From positions 1 to 64,000 of the forward strand of contig JARHVB010000029.1 of NCBI GenBank assembly GCA_029222685.1: a DNA stretch of 64,000 nt, written 5' to 3'. The notes under the pieces were generated by a model. That model saw only the letters and a list, made by a program, of their open reading frames with translations. It did not search any database and was not told the origin of the DNA. The DNA comes from Terripilifer ovatus. Its GTDB lineage: Bacteria > Pseudomonadota > Alphaproteobacteria > Rhizobiales > Beijerinckiaceae. The first letter of the stretch is position 1. The number at the start of each line of letters is the position of its first letter. The translations under genes and the position numbers were made by a program. Below, one piece after another: positions 52,891-60,546 of the stretch.

Positions 52891-53082
52891 TCATTGCGCT
52901 GGCGTACTGGGACTCGCGAAAGTTTGGGCGACAGTCTCCTTGCCAATAATGCGTTGGCTTGATCGGGATTCGAGAAACTCGTTCGCCGCGGCGTTCCACA
53001 AGACGATGGCCGGCATTTCGCTTTGATCGTGATCGAGCCCGAGAATGCCGCCAGACGCGGTGTCGCAAAACAGATATTGCAC
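52891..53082 (-). CDS. Possible small protein of unknown family
   Basis: 63 codons from a GTG at 53082 (GAGAGCGG upstream): QYLFCDTASGGILGLDHDQS and so on, with 'MPAIVLWNAAANEFLESRSS'. The composition is protein-like but no family is known. It sits after hflC on the opposite strand and before a methyltransferase remnant. Confidence 0.35.
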   Translation of the reverse strand: MQYLFCDTASGGILGLDHDQSEMPAIVLWNAAANEFLESRSSQRIIGKETVAQTFASPSTPAQ

Positions 53083-53112
53083 TAAACCGCTCTCGCGGTA
53101 AGAAGAGTCGCG

Positions 53113-53690
53113 CTACGTGGACGGTCGTTCGAATACGACGCCGTAGTGATAGGGAAGCACTTCAACGACCTGCAAGGGCCTGAAGCCCGCTGGTTCGACA
53201 GCCGAAATTGTTTGATCTGGAGACATTCTCAGTTCAGTTCGTGGCCCACGAGGTTCGCCCAATATGGTGGTCTCCTCGCGCGGACACTGATGCCAATTGA
53301 CGATAGCAAAGCGACCCGACGGGTTGAGCACCTCGCGTACTGCGCGCGCCAGGTGGAGACGATCAGGAACACCGTGGAAGGCGTTCGCCATGAACACAAG
53401 ATCGACGCGGCGCGGTACGAGCTTGGCAATCTCGTAGGCATCGCCGGCCACATAGTCGCAGTTCGAGATACCGGCTTCACCAAGACGTAGTTTGGTAACG
53501 TCGAGCAGTTTGGAATCGAGATCAACAGCGACAACGTGGCTTCTCAGATCGAGCCCACCTTCTGCTTAAGGGAACAGCCGAAAATCGTTCCGACAGCGAC
53601 GCGCGGAACCCGCTGCGACATTTGCGTGTATCGTCGGATGGCCTGCTGGCCTTCCGTCGCTCGCTTCTCAGCCTGCCGGCAGGTTATTGT
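53113..53690 (-). pseudogene. Class I SAM-dependent methyltransferase, frameshifted
   Basis: On the minus strand, EGQQAIRRYTQMSQRVPRVA leads to VGTIFGCSLKQKVGSI and a stop. One base over, the frame continues GLDLRSHVVAVDLDSKLLDV, 'LGEAGISNCDYVAGDAYEIA' and 'RVDLVFMANAFHGVPDRLHL', 'AVREVLNPSGRFAIVNWHQC'. The order (acidic D-L-D after the glycine loop, then D-LVFMAN.FH motif IV, R-LNPSGRF) is a class I methyltransferase. A one-base shift at about 53560 breaks it, and the glycine-rich loop itself is degraded. Confidence 0.7.
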
Positions 53691-54059
53691 TCCATCTTCT
53701 TGTGCGTTGCCCCGTAATCCGCCTATGTGCGATCCTTAATCACCCTGACACCACTAAAAGAAAAAATATGTCACCTGGCCGGCTTAGTGGCGGGGCTAAC
53801 GCGACATCAATTGATACTAGGCAACTATCTCCGCTCGCTAAGCGATCACACAGCACGTTCACGATAATGCGCCAGTTATAGGTGCCCTCGTGATCCTTGA
53901 ATTGGCAGACAACGGCGGTCCAAAGCCATGAACGAGCGTCAGAGTGTTTTGAACTCTGTTCGCGTTGAGACCGCCAAGCGTTTCAAACGTCGTCATTCAT
54001 CTTTCGGCAATCAATTTTGCCCAAAGACACCTGGCAAAATGGGGCGGAGCTAGCATGGA
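53691..54059. other. Gene-poor stretch
   Basis: About 370 bases, AT-richer than average, with a stem-loop at 53940-53958 and no supportable gene. Confidence 0.4.
53940..53958. terminator. Small stem-loop
   Basis: CAGAGT-GTTTTGA-ACTCTG: a perfect 6-bp stem with a 7-base loop. No T-run and no intact gene ends here, so termination is a guess. Confidence 0.25.
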
Positions 54060-54413
54060 TCTTGATACGAACCAGCGAGAAAGGCTGCGACAAGCGCATG
54101 TAAAAATCGTTCAGGACCCGGTTGAGCGGCTCATTGTGGACGATGATCGGATCATGACGATACATCGTGAAGTCAGAGACCAGCGCTTCGATATTCTTTA
54201 TTCTGCGTGGGTCTGAAATGTCGATCTGAATTAGGCACAATGCTCGGTGCTGATGTCGATGACAACCGCGCCTTGGCCGTTAATGAGCACAATCAGACGA
54301 GCGTTTTGGGTCCATACGCGGCGGGTGACGTTGTACGTGATCTAAATCAGATTGTCGTGGGAATGGGCCATGCTGCTATCGCGGCTACCGACATCCACAA
54401 TCGAATTGGATAG
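54060..54413 (+). pseudogene. Thioredoxin reductase-like FAD oxidoreductase, C-terminal remnant
   Basis: One frame gives RERLRQAHVKIVQDPVERLI, 'DDDRIMTIHREVRDQRFDIL' and YSAW. After a one-base shift at about 54207 the next frame gives SELGTMLGADVDDNRALAVN, 'EHNQTSVLGPYAAGDVVRDL' and 'NQIVVGMGHAAIAATDIHNR'. The last part is the classic FAD loop (YAAGDV) and C-terminal helix of NAD(P)/FAD thioredoxin-reductase-like proteins. The CxxC and NADPH sites are absent. Confidence 0.8.
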
Positions 54414-54519
54414 ATGCATCAGCCTTCATGCCTACGGACACTTACGGACGCTTTCAATCTCCTTCTGGTTCAGCGATGGGCTGAGTGGAATAAGCGGGCA
54501 TCCACAAGTCCGGCCATTC

Positions 54520-55593
54520 TCATCGCTTTAGGCGGGCCCAAGAAGGGCGAAGGTAAAGGAAAGCCAACGGCGTTTTTCGGATGAGAGTTGAAAAGGCGAG
54601 TGGTATCCCAATTGCAGACACGATGACCGCGATTGAGGCACCGTCGACGTTTGTGATGAGGCCGGAGTTCACTAATCCGATGCGTGTAATCACCATGGGT
54701 ATTACGAAGGACAAGTAGATGACAAGTGAACGCGCGCCAAGCGTCTTAAAAATTTGGAAAGGCGCATAGAGGGCTAGAACCGCGGAAATTGTGGCGATGG
54801 CGAGCGCACCACCGAGACCGAGGATGAAGCCAATTCCGGGTATGTCAGACAGACCCGCATATACAAACCAGGCATGCAACGCCAGCCAAAGGGAAATCGC
54901 TATTGCCGCTGGAACGCGGCTGACCGAAGCAACCGCTGCTAGGTGCAGAATCGGCCCGGCGGCTTTGGCGCCGATATAAAAGAAGATGAAAAACAAGCTG
55001 AAATTGTTGACTACAGAAGAGGGCGTCCAATCTGATGCTAGCGCGTAGGGATCATCAACTAGATGAAACGCCGCTGCCAGATGAAGTGTCATCGCAAAGA
55101 CCAGCCCTGCCCAAATGGTCCAGTTCCAAATCAGCCGCAATACCACAAAGAAGATTGGCAGCAGGTGGATGAACCACATGGTGCTAAATGGCTCGACGAA
55201 AGCCCATACGTATTGGCCGAGAAAGCGATCGGGATCTGTAAGCTGTAGTTCGCGCGCCTTCACCAGGAGAATGATGCCTAGCCATAGGACGAAGAAATAA
55301 GCAAAATGGATTACTTTACGGTCCAAGTACGTACGCCAGGATTTCGCTACCGCGGAAGCGGCAAACAGGCCAGCCACCATGAAAAAGTCCGGCATGCGAA
55401 ATGGCTTGGCGAACGCCACAATCGTATGCAGCCATCCAGTCTCGCCGAGTGCCAAGCCTACGCCGAGGGTTGAATGCATCGTTACAACAAGGATGATGCA
55501 CCAGCCCTTGGCGACATCGACCCACACCACGCGCGAACCGGTAAGGTCTGCGCGTGGTGAGGCTTGTAGCAAGCCGTTAGCCTCGGCTGTCAT
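54520..55593 (-). CDS. Acyltransferase-3 family membrane protein
   Basis: A 357-residue integral membrane protein with about ten helices and the acyltransferase-3 signatures: 'WVDVAKGWCIILVVTMHSTL' (conserved His), 'FAKPFRMPDFFMVAGLFAAS' (R-P-x-F-F), 'TMWFIHLLPIFFVVLRLIWN'. Such enzymes O-acylate sugars, polysaccharides or lipids at the membrane. The substrate is unknown. Its ATG overlaps the CusF-like gene stop by four bases (ATGA), so it is translationally attached to the copper operon. Acylation of an envelope polymer as part of copper defence is a possibility, not shown. Confidence 0.85.
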   Translation of the reverse strand: MTAEANGLLQASPRADLTGSRVVWVDVAKGWCIILVVTMHSTLGVGLALGETGWLHTIVAFAKPFRMPDFFMVAGLFAASAVAKSWRTYLDRKVIHFAYFFVLWLGIILLVKARELQLTDPDRFLGQYVWAFVEPFSTMWFIHLLPIFFVVLRLIWNWTIWAGLVFAMTLHLAAAFHLVDDPYALASDWTPSSVVNNFSLFFIFFYIGAKAAGPILHLAAVASVSRVPAAIAISLWLALHAWFVYAGLSDIPGIGFILGLGGALAIATISAVLALYAPFQIFKTLGARSLVIYLSFVIPMVITRIGLVNSGLITNVDGASIAVIVSAIGIPLAFSTLIRKTPLAFLYLRPSWARLKR

Positions 55594-55886
55594 TTCGTCT
55601 TTTCGATTTTCGTCACAGTCAATTGCCCGTTGACGCGGTCGGCGGTGAATCGAACTTTGTCGCCGGCCTTAACGGCTTTAAGCATTGCAGGATCGCTTGC
55701 CTTGAAGACCATTGTCATCTCACCCATGTCGAGATTTGGAATAGGTCCGTGAGACAAGGTCAATTTGCCTGCCGAAGTATCGATCTTAGTGACTTGGCCT
55801 GAGACCAGGGGGGGCGTTTGTGCGAGCGCACCCCCCACAGTCATAGCTAATCCCAGGAATCCCAATATTGCGAGTTTGGATTTCAT
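55590..55886 (-). CDS. cusF: CusF-like periplasmic copper-binding protein
   Basis: A 98-residue protein with a signal peptide (residues 1-23, ending ALAQ) and the small OB-fold of the CusF/CusB-C family. 'SGQVTKIDTSAGKLTLSHGP' and 'MGEMTMVFKASDPAMLKAVK' hold the family's Cu(I)/Ag(I) ligands: His in LSHGP and Met in M-G-E-M-T-M. 'AGDKVRFTADRVNGQLTVTK' completes the barrel. The gene is 10 bases downstream of the cupredoxin and overlaps the acyltransferase start. No CusA-type RND pump is in this window; a TolC-family outer-membrane protein is (57893-59338). Confidence 0.92.
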   Translation of the reverse strand: MKSKLAILGFLGLAMTVGGALAQTPPLVSGQVTKIDTSAGKLTLSHGPIPNLDMGEMTMVFKASDPAMLKAVKAGDKVRFTADRVNGQLTVTKIEKTK

Positions 55887-55896
55887 GACTTGCTCC

Positions 55897-56409
55897 TCAC
55901 TTTGCCGCGGTTGCGGGCTTAACGATGATCTTTCCGGTCATGCCGGCTTCACGGTGACCGGGAATCAGACAGGAAAAGTCGAATTCGCCGACCTTGGTAA
56001 AGCGCCATAGGATTTCGCCGGTCTTCTTTGGCGCCAACCGTTTGGCGTTTGGATCGTCGTGTTCCATGTCAGGGTTTTTTGCCATTTCTTTGGCGTGTTC
56101 GAGATTCATTTCCAGCGTCGCCAGGACGATTTCATGGTCCGAGATGCCATTGTTGCGCAGCATAAATTTGATCTGGTCTCCCTGTTTCACCTCGATTACA
56201 GAGGGAATGAACGACATTTTTCCGTCGCCGTCTGTCATGACGATCGAGACGGGCCGGGCTGGCTTCTTTGGATCTCCCGGTTCGCCGAATGGCAATTCGG
56301 TTTTGTGATCACCATGACTGTGACCCGGAGGGCCGCCTGCGGCCCAAGCATAGCTTGCTACCGCTGCGGTGAAGGCCATGGCTAGTAGGGGAGTGCGTGT
56401 CCAATTCAT
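55897..56409 (-). CDS. Periplasmic cupredoxin (plastocyanin/CopI-like)
   Basis: A 170-residue protein with a signal peptide (residues 1-23, ending SYAWA) and a His-rich mature N-terminus (GGPPGHSHGDHK). The type-1 copper ligands are visible: His in 'NGISDHEIVLATLEMN' and Cys-His-Met in 'FDFSCLIPGHREAGMTGKII'. It resembles CopI-type cupredoxins from copper-tolerance loci. It would bind periplasmic copper or pass electrons with the multicopper oxidase encoded just upstream in the operon (36 bases away). Confidence 0.92.
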   Translation of the reverse strand: MNWTRTPLLAMAFTAAVASYAWAAGGPPGHSHGDHKTELPFGEPGDPKKPARPVSIVMTDGDGKMSFIPSVIEVKQGDQIKFMLRNNGISDHEIVLATLEMNLEHAKEMAKNPDMEHDDPNAKRLAPKKTGEILWRFTKVGEFDFSCLIPGHREAGMTGKIIVKPATAAK

Positions 56410-56445
56410 GTCTGCTTTCCTTTCAGTTCTGTAGAAATGCGATCG

Positions 56446-57852
56446 TCAATGTCCGTCATGTCCCCCGCTGGAACCGGGTTTTGATCCCGGCTTAATCACC
56501 CGTACGTCGACAGGTGTTTTCTTTGGATCGAGCGCATTGCCTGCGCGTGGCGCTTCAGATGCAAACTTGCCTTTGAATTCGTAGGCCACGGTCCCTTCGG
56601 GATTTTTATATGATCCTGGGTCCTTGTAGTCGCCCGCGGACAGGCCCTCGCGAACCTTCAAGACTGAGAACATGCCGCCCATTTCGACGGCACCGAATTG
56701 CGCGAACCCTGTCATCATCGGCAGCGTATTGTCAGGCAAGGGCATCTCCATCTCGCCCATATCAGCCATGCCCTTGTCGCCCATGGGCATGTAGCCCGGC
56801 GCGACCGTTCTGATCTTCTTCTGCATGCCGCGCAGATTGGCGCCGATATAGGTCTTCACCGTATGCCCCATGGCATTCATGGTGTGGTGAGACTTGTGAC
56901 AATGGACGGCCCAGTCGCCCGGCTCGTCGGCAACGAACTCCAGGTCTCGCATCTGCCCGACAGCAATGTCGACCGTCACCTCCGGCCATGACGCGCCTTC
57001 CGGCACGTGGCCGCCGTCAGTTCCCGACACCCGAAATTCGTGGCCATGGATGTGAATAGGATGATTGGTCATAGTGAGATTGCCGATGCGCATACGCACT
57101 CTGTCGTTCTTGGCGACAACAAAGGGATCGATGCCGGGAAAGGCGCGGCTGTTCCATGTCCATAAGTTGAACTCCAGCATGGTCATGATCTTCGGCACAT
57201 ACGATCCAGCTTCGATGTCGTAGGCATTGAGCAGAAAGGCGAAGTCTCGATCGACACGCCGGTCTTCCGGAACTTTTGGATGGACAACGAACATGCCCAT
57301 CATTCCCATTGCCATCTGAACCATTTCATCAGCATGGGGGTGATACATATAGGTGCCGGCGCGCCGGAGCTGGAATTCGTAGACGAAGGTCTGACCCGGC
57401 TTGATGTGGGGTTGTGTCAACCCGCCGACGCCATCCATGCCATTGGGCAGTCTCTGTCCATGCCAGTGGACGGTCGTGTGCTCGGGCAGTTTGTTGGTGA
57501 CGAAGATGCGGACCTTGTCACCCTCGACCGCTTCGATGGTCGGTCCCGGCGACTGACCATTGTAGCCCCACAAATAGGCTTTCATGCCCGGCGCAATCTC
57601 GCGCACGACGGGTTGCGCGACCAGATGGAATTCCTTCCAGTCGCCATTCATGCGCCATGGCGCCGTCCATCCGTTGAGCGTGACGATCGGGTTGTAGTCC
57701 GGCCCCGTGTGCGGCGCGAGCGGCGGCTGGGTCGCGGGGTCCTTCATTGTGGCAGCTTCGGGGATCGCGGCGGCCTGAGCCCGTCCGCTAACTGCAGCCG
57801 CAGTGACGGCGGTCATAGCCGTGGCGTTGATAAATTTGCGTCTCGATAACAT
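56446..57852 (-). CDS. Multicopper oxidase, Tat-exported
   Basis: A 468-residue multicopper oxidase with a twin-arginine signal (MLSRRKFINATAMTAVTAAA...). The four copper-site motifs are present: 'TTVHWHGQRLPNGMDG', 'GTYMYHPHADEM', 'NHPIHIHGHEFRVSGTDG' and 'DWAVHCHKSHHTMNAMGHTV'. The Met-rich insertion 'GDKGMADMGEMEMPLP' near the C-terminus is typical of cuprous oxidases (CopA/CueO-like). It would oxidise Cu(I) in the periplasm. I start at 57852 (AGGG seven bases before). An ATG at 57891 directly after the TolC stop is also possible and would add 13 residues. Confidence 0.95.
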   Translation of the reverse strand: MLSRRKFINATAMTAVTAAAVSGRAQAAAIPEAATMKDPATQPPLAPHTGPDYNPIVTLNGWTAPWRMNGDWKEFHLVAQPVVREIAPGMKAYLWGYNGQSPGPTIEAVEGDKVRIFVTNKLPEHTTVHWHGQRLPNGMDGVGGLTQPHIKPGQTFVYEFQLRRAGTYMYHPHADEMVQMAMGMMGMFVVHPKVPEDRRVDRDFAFLLNAYDIEAGSYVPKIMTMLEFNLWTWNSRAFPGIDPFVVAKNDRVRMRIGNLTMTNHPIHIHGHEFRVSGTDGGHVPEGASWPEVTVDIAVGQMRDLEFVADEPGDWAVHCHKSHHTMNAMGHTVKTYIGANLRGMQKKIRTVAPGYMPMGDKGMADMGEMEMPLPDNTLPMMTGFAQFGAVEMGGMFSVLKVREGLSAGDYKDPGSYKNPEGTVAYEFKGKFASEAPRAGNALDPKKTPVDVRVIKPGSKPGSSGGHDGH

Positions 57853-57892
57853 GGAGATCCCTCGCGCTCGTTGATGGTGGGGATTAGTCATT

Positions 57893-59338
57893 TTATTCGC
57901 CCCCGGCTGCTGCGGAGACTGGCTTGCTTTCGCCACCGGCCATGCCGCCACCGATGATGGCCGCCTGGAGATCGGTGGAAGCGATCCAGAAATCGCGTCT
58001 GGCGTCGATGGCCGCCATATTGCTGATGACGCGCAGGCGCGCGTCCTGGATGATCTGGAAAAGGTCCGCGAGCATGCCGTTGTAGTGCAGCAAGACCTCG
58101 TCCTGGATGGCCTTGCGCAGTGGCAAAACCTGGCCCTGATAGACACGCGCCACGTCCCAAGCGCCTTTGTAGGCTAGATAGGCTTCACGCGCTTCCGAGC
58201 GAACGTTGACCGCCTTTTCCGCAAGGCGATTGGCGGCATGCATGTAGGTTTCTTCGGCCTCTCTTGTGCGTGCCTCACCAAGATCGAAAATTGGAATCTC
58301 CAACGCCAGTCCAGCGCCGCGCATACGGGTTTTTTCGATAGTTGCGGTACCGCTTGCCGTATCGACCGTCACCTTGCGGGAATAGCTGCTTGAAGCGTTC
58401 AGATCGAGCGCATTGATGTAGCGCGTCGCTTGGGTCAGGCCGAGCTGTTTAGCGACCAGATCGAGTTCGCCGCGGGCCAGTTTCAGATCGACCCGGCGCT
58501 CCAAGGCTTCCATTTCGATGCGAACAGATGGTTTCAGTTTGCTCGGTAACGCAGGCAGGCGCGACGGCAGGGCATAGGCAATGTCGCCTCCCCACAGGCC
58601 CATGATTCTCGTTAGGCGTTCACGCTCCAGCGTCTGCTGGACGCGAGCCTTGCCGGTTTGCGCGGCAAGCTCCGCATAGAATGCATGTTCGCGGCTCTGG
58701 TCGAGTTTGTTCAGTCCTCCCGTTTCGCCGAGCCGTTTGGCAAGTTCCGAAGCAGTCTGCGCGGTGGCGCGCGCCTGGACGAGATAGCCGGCTTGCTCAC
58801 TGGCTGCGACCGCCCGCCAAAATTGGCGGCGCGCGTCGGCGGCAAGCCTGAGGGTCGCGCCAATCGCCTTGAATTGCGCGGCCTTGAATTGCGTTTCCGC
58901 AATGTCACGGCGAGCCGGCAATGTGAGAAGCGACAGGAGGTTGGCCGCGATCTGGCGTTCGATATCAAGTTCGCCAGAGCCAGAGCTGCGGAAGATGGAA
59001 ATGCCGGGATTGGGCGGCAGGCTCGCCTGGATGTATTGAGCCTCCGATATGCCGAGTTCATTATAAGCTGCCTGCAATCCCTTGTTATTGAGGAGTGCAA
59101 TTTGGACCGCTCGGTCGGCCGTCAAGCCCTTTTTCAGGAGATTGCGATAACGCGTTTCGGCGTTCATCATCTGTGCATCTGTGACGATCTTTTCGGCATT
59201 GGCATTCAGATCCAGCCTGACAGATGTTTGCACGGGGCTCATGCCCCCATCGGGGGAAAAGCTTGCGCAACCAGCCAGACTAAATGCCACGGCAAATGGG
59301 GTTAGGAAGGGCGCAGAACGCGCGATGCGCCGGTTCAT
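57893..59338 (-). CDS. TolC-family outer-membrane lipoprotein
   Basis: A 481-residue outer-membrane efflux protein with a lipobox signal ('FAVAFSLAGCASFSPDGG'). Two TolC repeats: 'TADRAVQIALLNNKGLQAAY', 'GISEAQYIQASLPPNPGISI' and, at the C-terminus, 'FDLGEARTREAEETYMHAAN' and 'VRSEAREAYLAYKGAWDVAR'. It would form the trimeric outer-membrane channel of a tripartite pump. The inner-membrane pump and adaptor are not visible here, unless the incomplete adaptor at 1-77 is involved. Overlaps the small lipoprotein gene by four bases. Confidence 0.93.
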   Translation of the reverse strand: MNRRIARSAPFLTPFAVAFSLAGCASFSPDGGMSPVQTSVRLDLNANAEKIVTDAQMMNAETRYRNLLKKGLTADRAVQIALLNNKGLQAAYNELGISEAQYIQASLPPNPGISIFRSSGSGELDIERQIAANLLSLLTLPARRDIAETQFKAAQFKAIGATLRLAADARRQFWRAVAASEQAGYLVQARATAQTASELAKRLGETGGLNKLDQSREHAFYAELAAQTGKARVQQTLERERLTRIMGLWGGDIAYALPSRLPALPSKLKPSVRIEMEALERRVDLKLARGELDLVAKQLGLTQATRYINALDLNASSSYSRKVTVDTASGTATIEKTRMRGAGLALEIPIFDLGEARTREAEETYMHAANRLAEKAVNVRSEAREAYLAYKGAWDVARVYQGQVLPLRKAIQDEVLLHYNGMLADLFQIIQDARLRVISNMAAIDARRDFWIASTDLQAAIIGGGMAGGESKPVSAAAGGE

Positions 59339-59562
59339 GGCTTGGTCCCTTTTTGGATTTCTGAGCTGTCGTTGTGAATATCCTCCCAACCTTTTGGTCC
59401 TACCGGTCGGAACGTCATTGTTCCGGCGCTGGCAGATGGGACTTTCAGGGCTGGCACGCGAATATGCGCATTCGCGGAGGCGAGAAGATGAGGTGGAGGC
59501 GGCGGCACCGCACAGCCCGCGACTGCTACGGATACGGCCAGGGAAAGGCAAATCTTTTGCAT
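59335..59562 (-). CDS. Small Pro-rich lipoprotein
   Basis: A 75-residue protein with a lipobox (SVAVAGCAVPPPPPHLLASA) and a Pro-rich start, then 'MTFRPVGPKGWEDIHNDSSE'. No family known. Its stop overlaps the TolC start (ATGA), so it is operon-coupled. Likely lipid-anchored periplasmic or outer-membrane accessory of the copper system. Confidence 0.75.
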   Translation of the reverse strand: MQKICLSLAVSVAVAGCAVPPPPPHLLASANAHIRVPALKVPSASAGTMTFRPVGPKGWEDIHNDSSEIQKGTKP

Positions 59563-59710
59563 TGAATTGCTTTATGTCAGGTCGCGCGCACGAATTCGTG
59601 CAGACTGTCGACATTAGGGCCAATCGCAAACACGGGCTTCCGGTATGGATTGGAGATGTCGGCGATGACGATCTACAGTTAAGCAGAATCGTCCAGACGC
59701 ACTTATGGCG

Positions 59711-60190
59711 TCAGGCGCAAAAATCCGGCGGGCGGTCGAGCCCGAACACGACATCCGCGATGATGAACTGCGGATAGAAACGCGAAATCGCGATAATACG
59801 GTCGCTGGGCGTCATTCTGGAATCTGGCGTTGGGGCCAGAGCTGCGGCGCAGCAGGGCGTTCCGCAACAAGATGACGAATTATGGCCAGAGGTCCGGTGG
59901 CTATTACCCTGGCAATCGGAATAATTCGAAGGGTAGATTGAAGATGTGGCCTCGACAGAGCGCTCTTGAGCCAGTTGGGACTGGTTCGCATCAATGCCTA
60001 GTGATTCCGAATGATAGGATATCGAATGGCTGCGATGAAAACCAGACGCCAAGGCCGTTTCGGAACCCGCGAACTGTAAAATGCCCATGAATGCCAATGC
60101 GAAGATCGCAATCACCCATTGATTCCGCAGACGGGGCATCAACCTTTTCAGGACTAGCAAACCAAAGCAGCCGAAAGATTGAAGCGCCAT
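59711..60190 (-). CDS. Exported Cys/His-containing protein of the copper operon
   Basis: A 159-residue protein with a hydrophobic signal at about residues 25-47 (VIAIFALAFMGILQFAGSET) and a Cys cluster 'SGHNSSSCCGTPCCAAALAP', ending 'GLDRPPDFCA'. It is a looser relative of the two Cys-rich proteins at 4342-4824 and 34473-34937, sharing the CC pairs and the Arg-Pro-Pro near the end, and recalls CopL-like metal proteins. The ATG at 60190 lies 4 bases after the csoR stop; MPRLRNQ (60139) is an alternative start. A gap of 148 bases follows. Confidence 0.65.
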   Translation of the reverse strand: MALQSFGCFGLLVLKRLMPRLRNQWVIAIFALAFMGILQFAGSETALASGFHRSHSISYHSESLGIDANQSQLAQERSVEATSSIYPSNYSDCQGNSHRTSGHNSSSCCGTPCCAAALAPTPDSRMTPSDRIIAISRFYPQFIIADVVFGLDRPPDFCA

Positions 60191-60193
60191 CGT

Positions 60194-60469
60194 CTATCGC
60201 CCCATCCTACCGAGGGCATCGACGAGTTCGCTGACCTTTTGCCGCTGTTCGGCTTTATCGCCCGACATGATCGCGTACTCGACACAATTACCAACGTGAT
60301 CCTTGATAATCTCATCCTCGACTCGCGCGAGCGCTGCGCGAACTGCCGAAATCTGGTTCACCACATCAATGCAATAGCGGTCCTCAGTAATCATGCGCGC
60401 AATGCCACGCACCTGGCCTTCGATGCGGCTCAGGCGTTTAAGGCAGGCGGGTTTAGTTTCAGACTGCAT
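60194..60469 (-). CDS. csoR: CsoR-type copper-sensing repressor
   Basis: A 91-residue helical repressor of the CsoR/RcnR/FrmR family. 'CLKRLSRIEGQVRGIARMI' is the DNA-contact helix and the copper ligands Cys-His-Cys are in place: Cys in 'DRYCIDVVNQI' and His-x3-Cys in 'IKDHVGNCVEYAI', the Cu(I) pattern of CsoR, unlike RcnR and FrmR. In the apo form it represses; Cu(I) releases it. The start at 60469 is by homology; a longer start at 60514 is in the operator. The palindrome at 60515-60529 lies between csoR and the divergent copA. It heads the minus-strand copper operon. Confidence 0.93.
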   Translation of the reverse strand: MQSETKPACLKRLSRIEGQVRGIARMITEDRYCIDVVNQISAVRAALARVEDEIIKDHVGNCVEYAIMSGDKAEQRQKVSELVDALGRMGR

Positions 60470-60514
60470 GCTTGATTCCCTTACCTCACGGGGGTATATA
60501 AGGCAAGCATCCAA

Positions 60515-60529
60515 TACCCCTATGGGGTA
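60515..60529. promoter_or_regulatory. CsoR-type operator between csoR and copA
   Basis: TACCCC-TAT-GGGGTA is a near-perfect palindrome of the GC-stretch type used by CsoR/RcnR family repressors. A half-site (GGGGGTATA, 60490-60498) lies upstream. It sits between divergent csoR and copA, 18 bases before the copA GTG. Confidence 0.8.
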
Positions 60530-60546
60530 AATTTAAGGAGGTTGCT

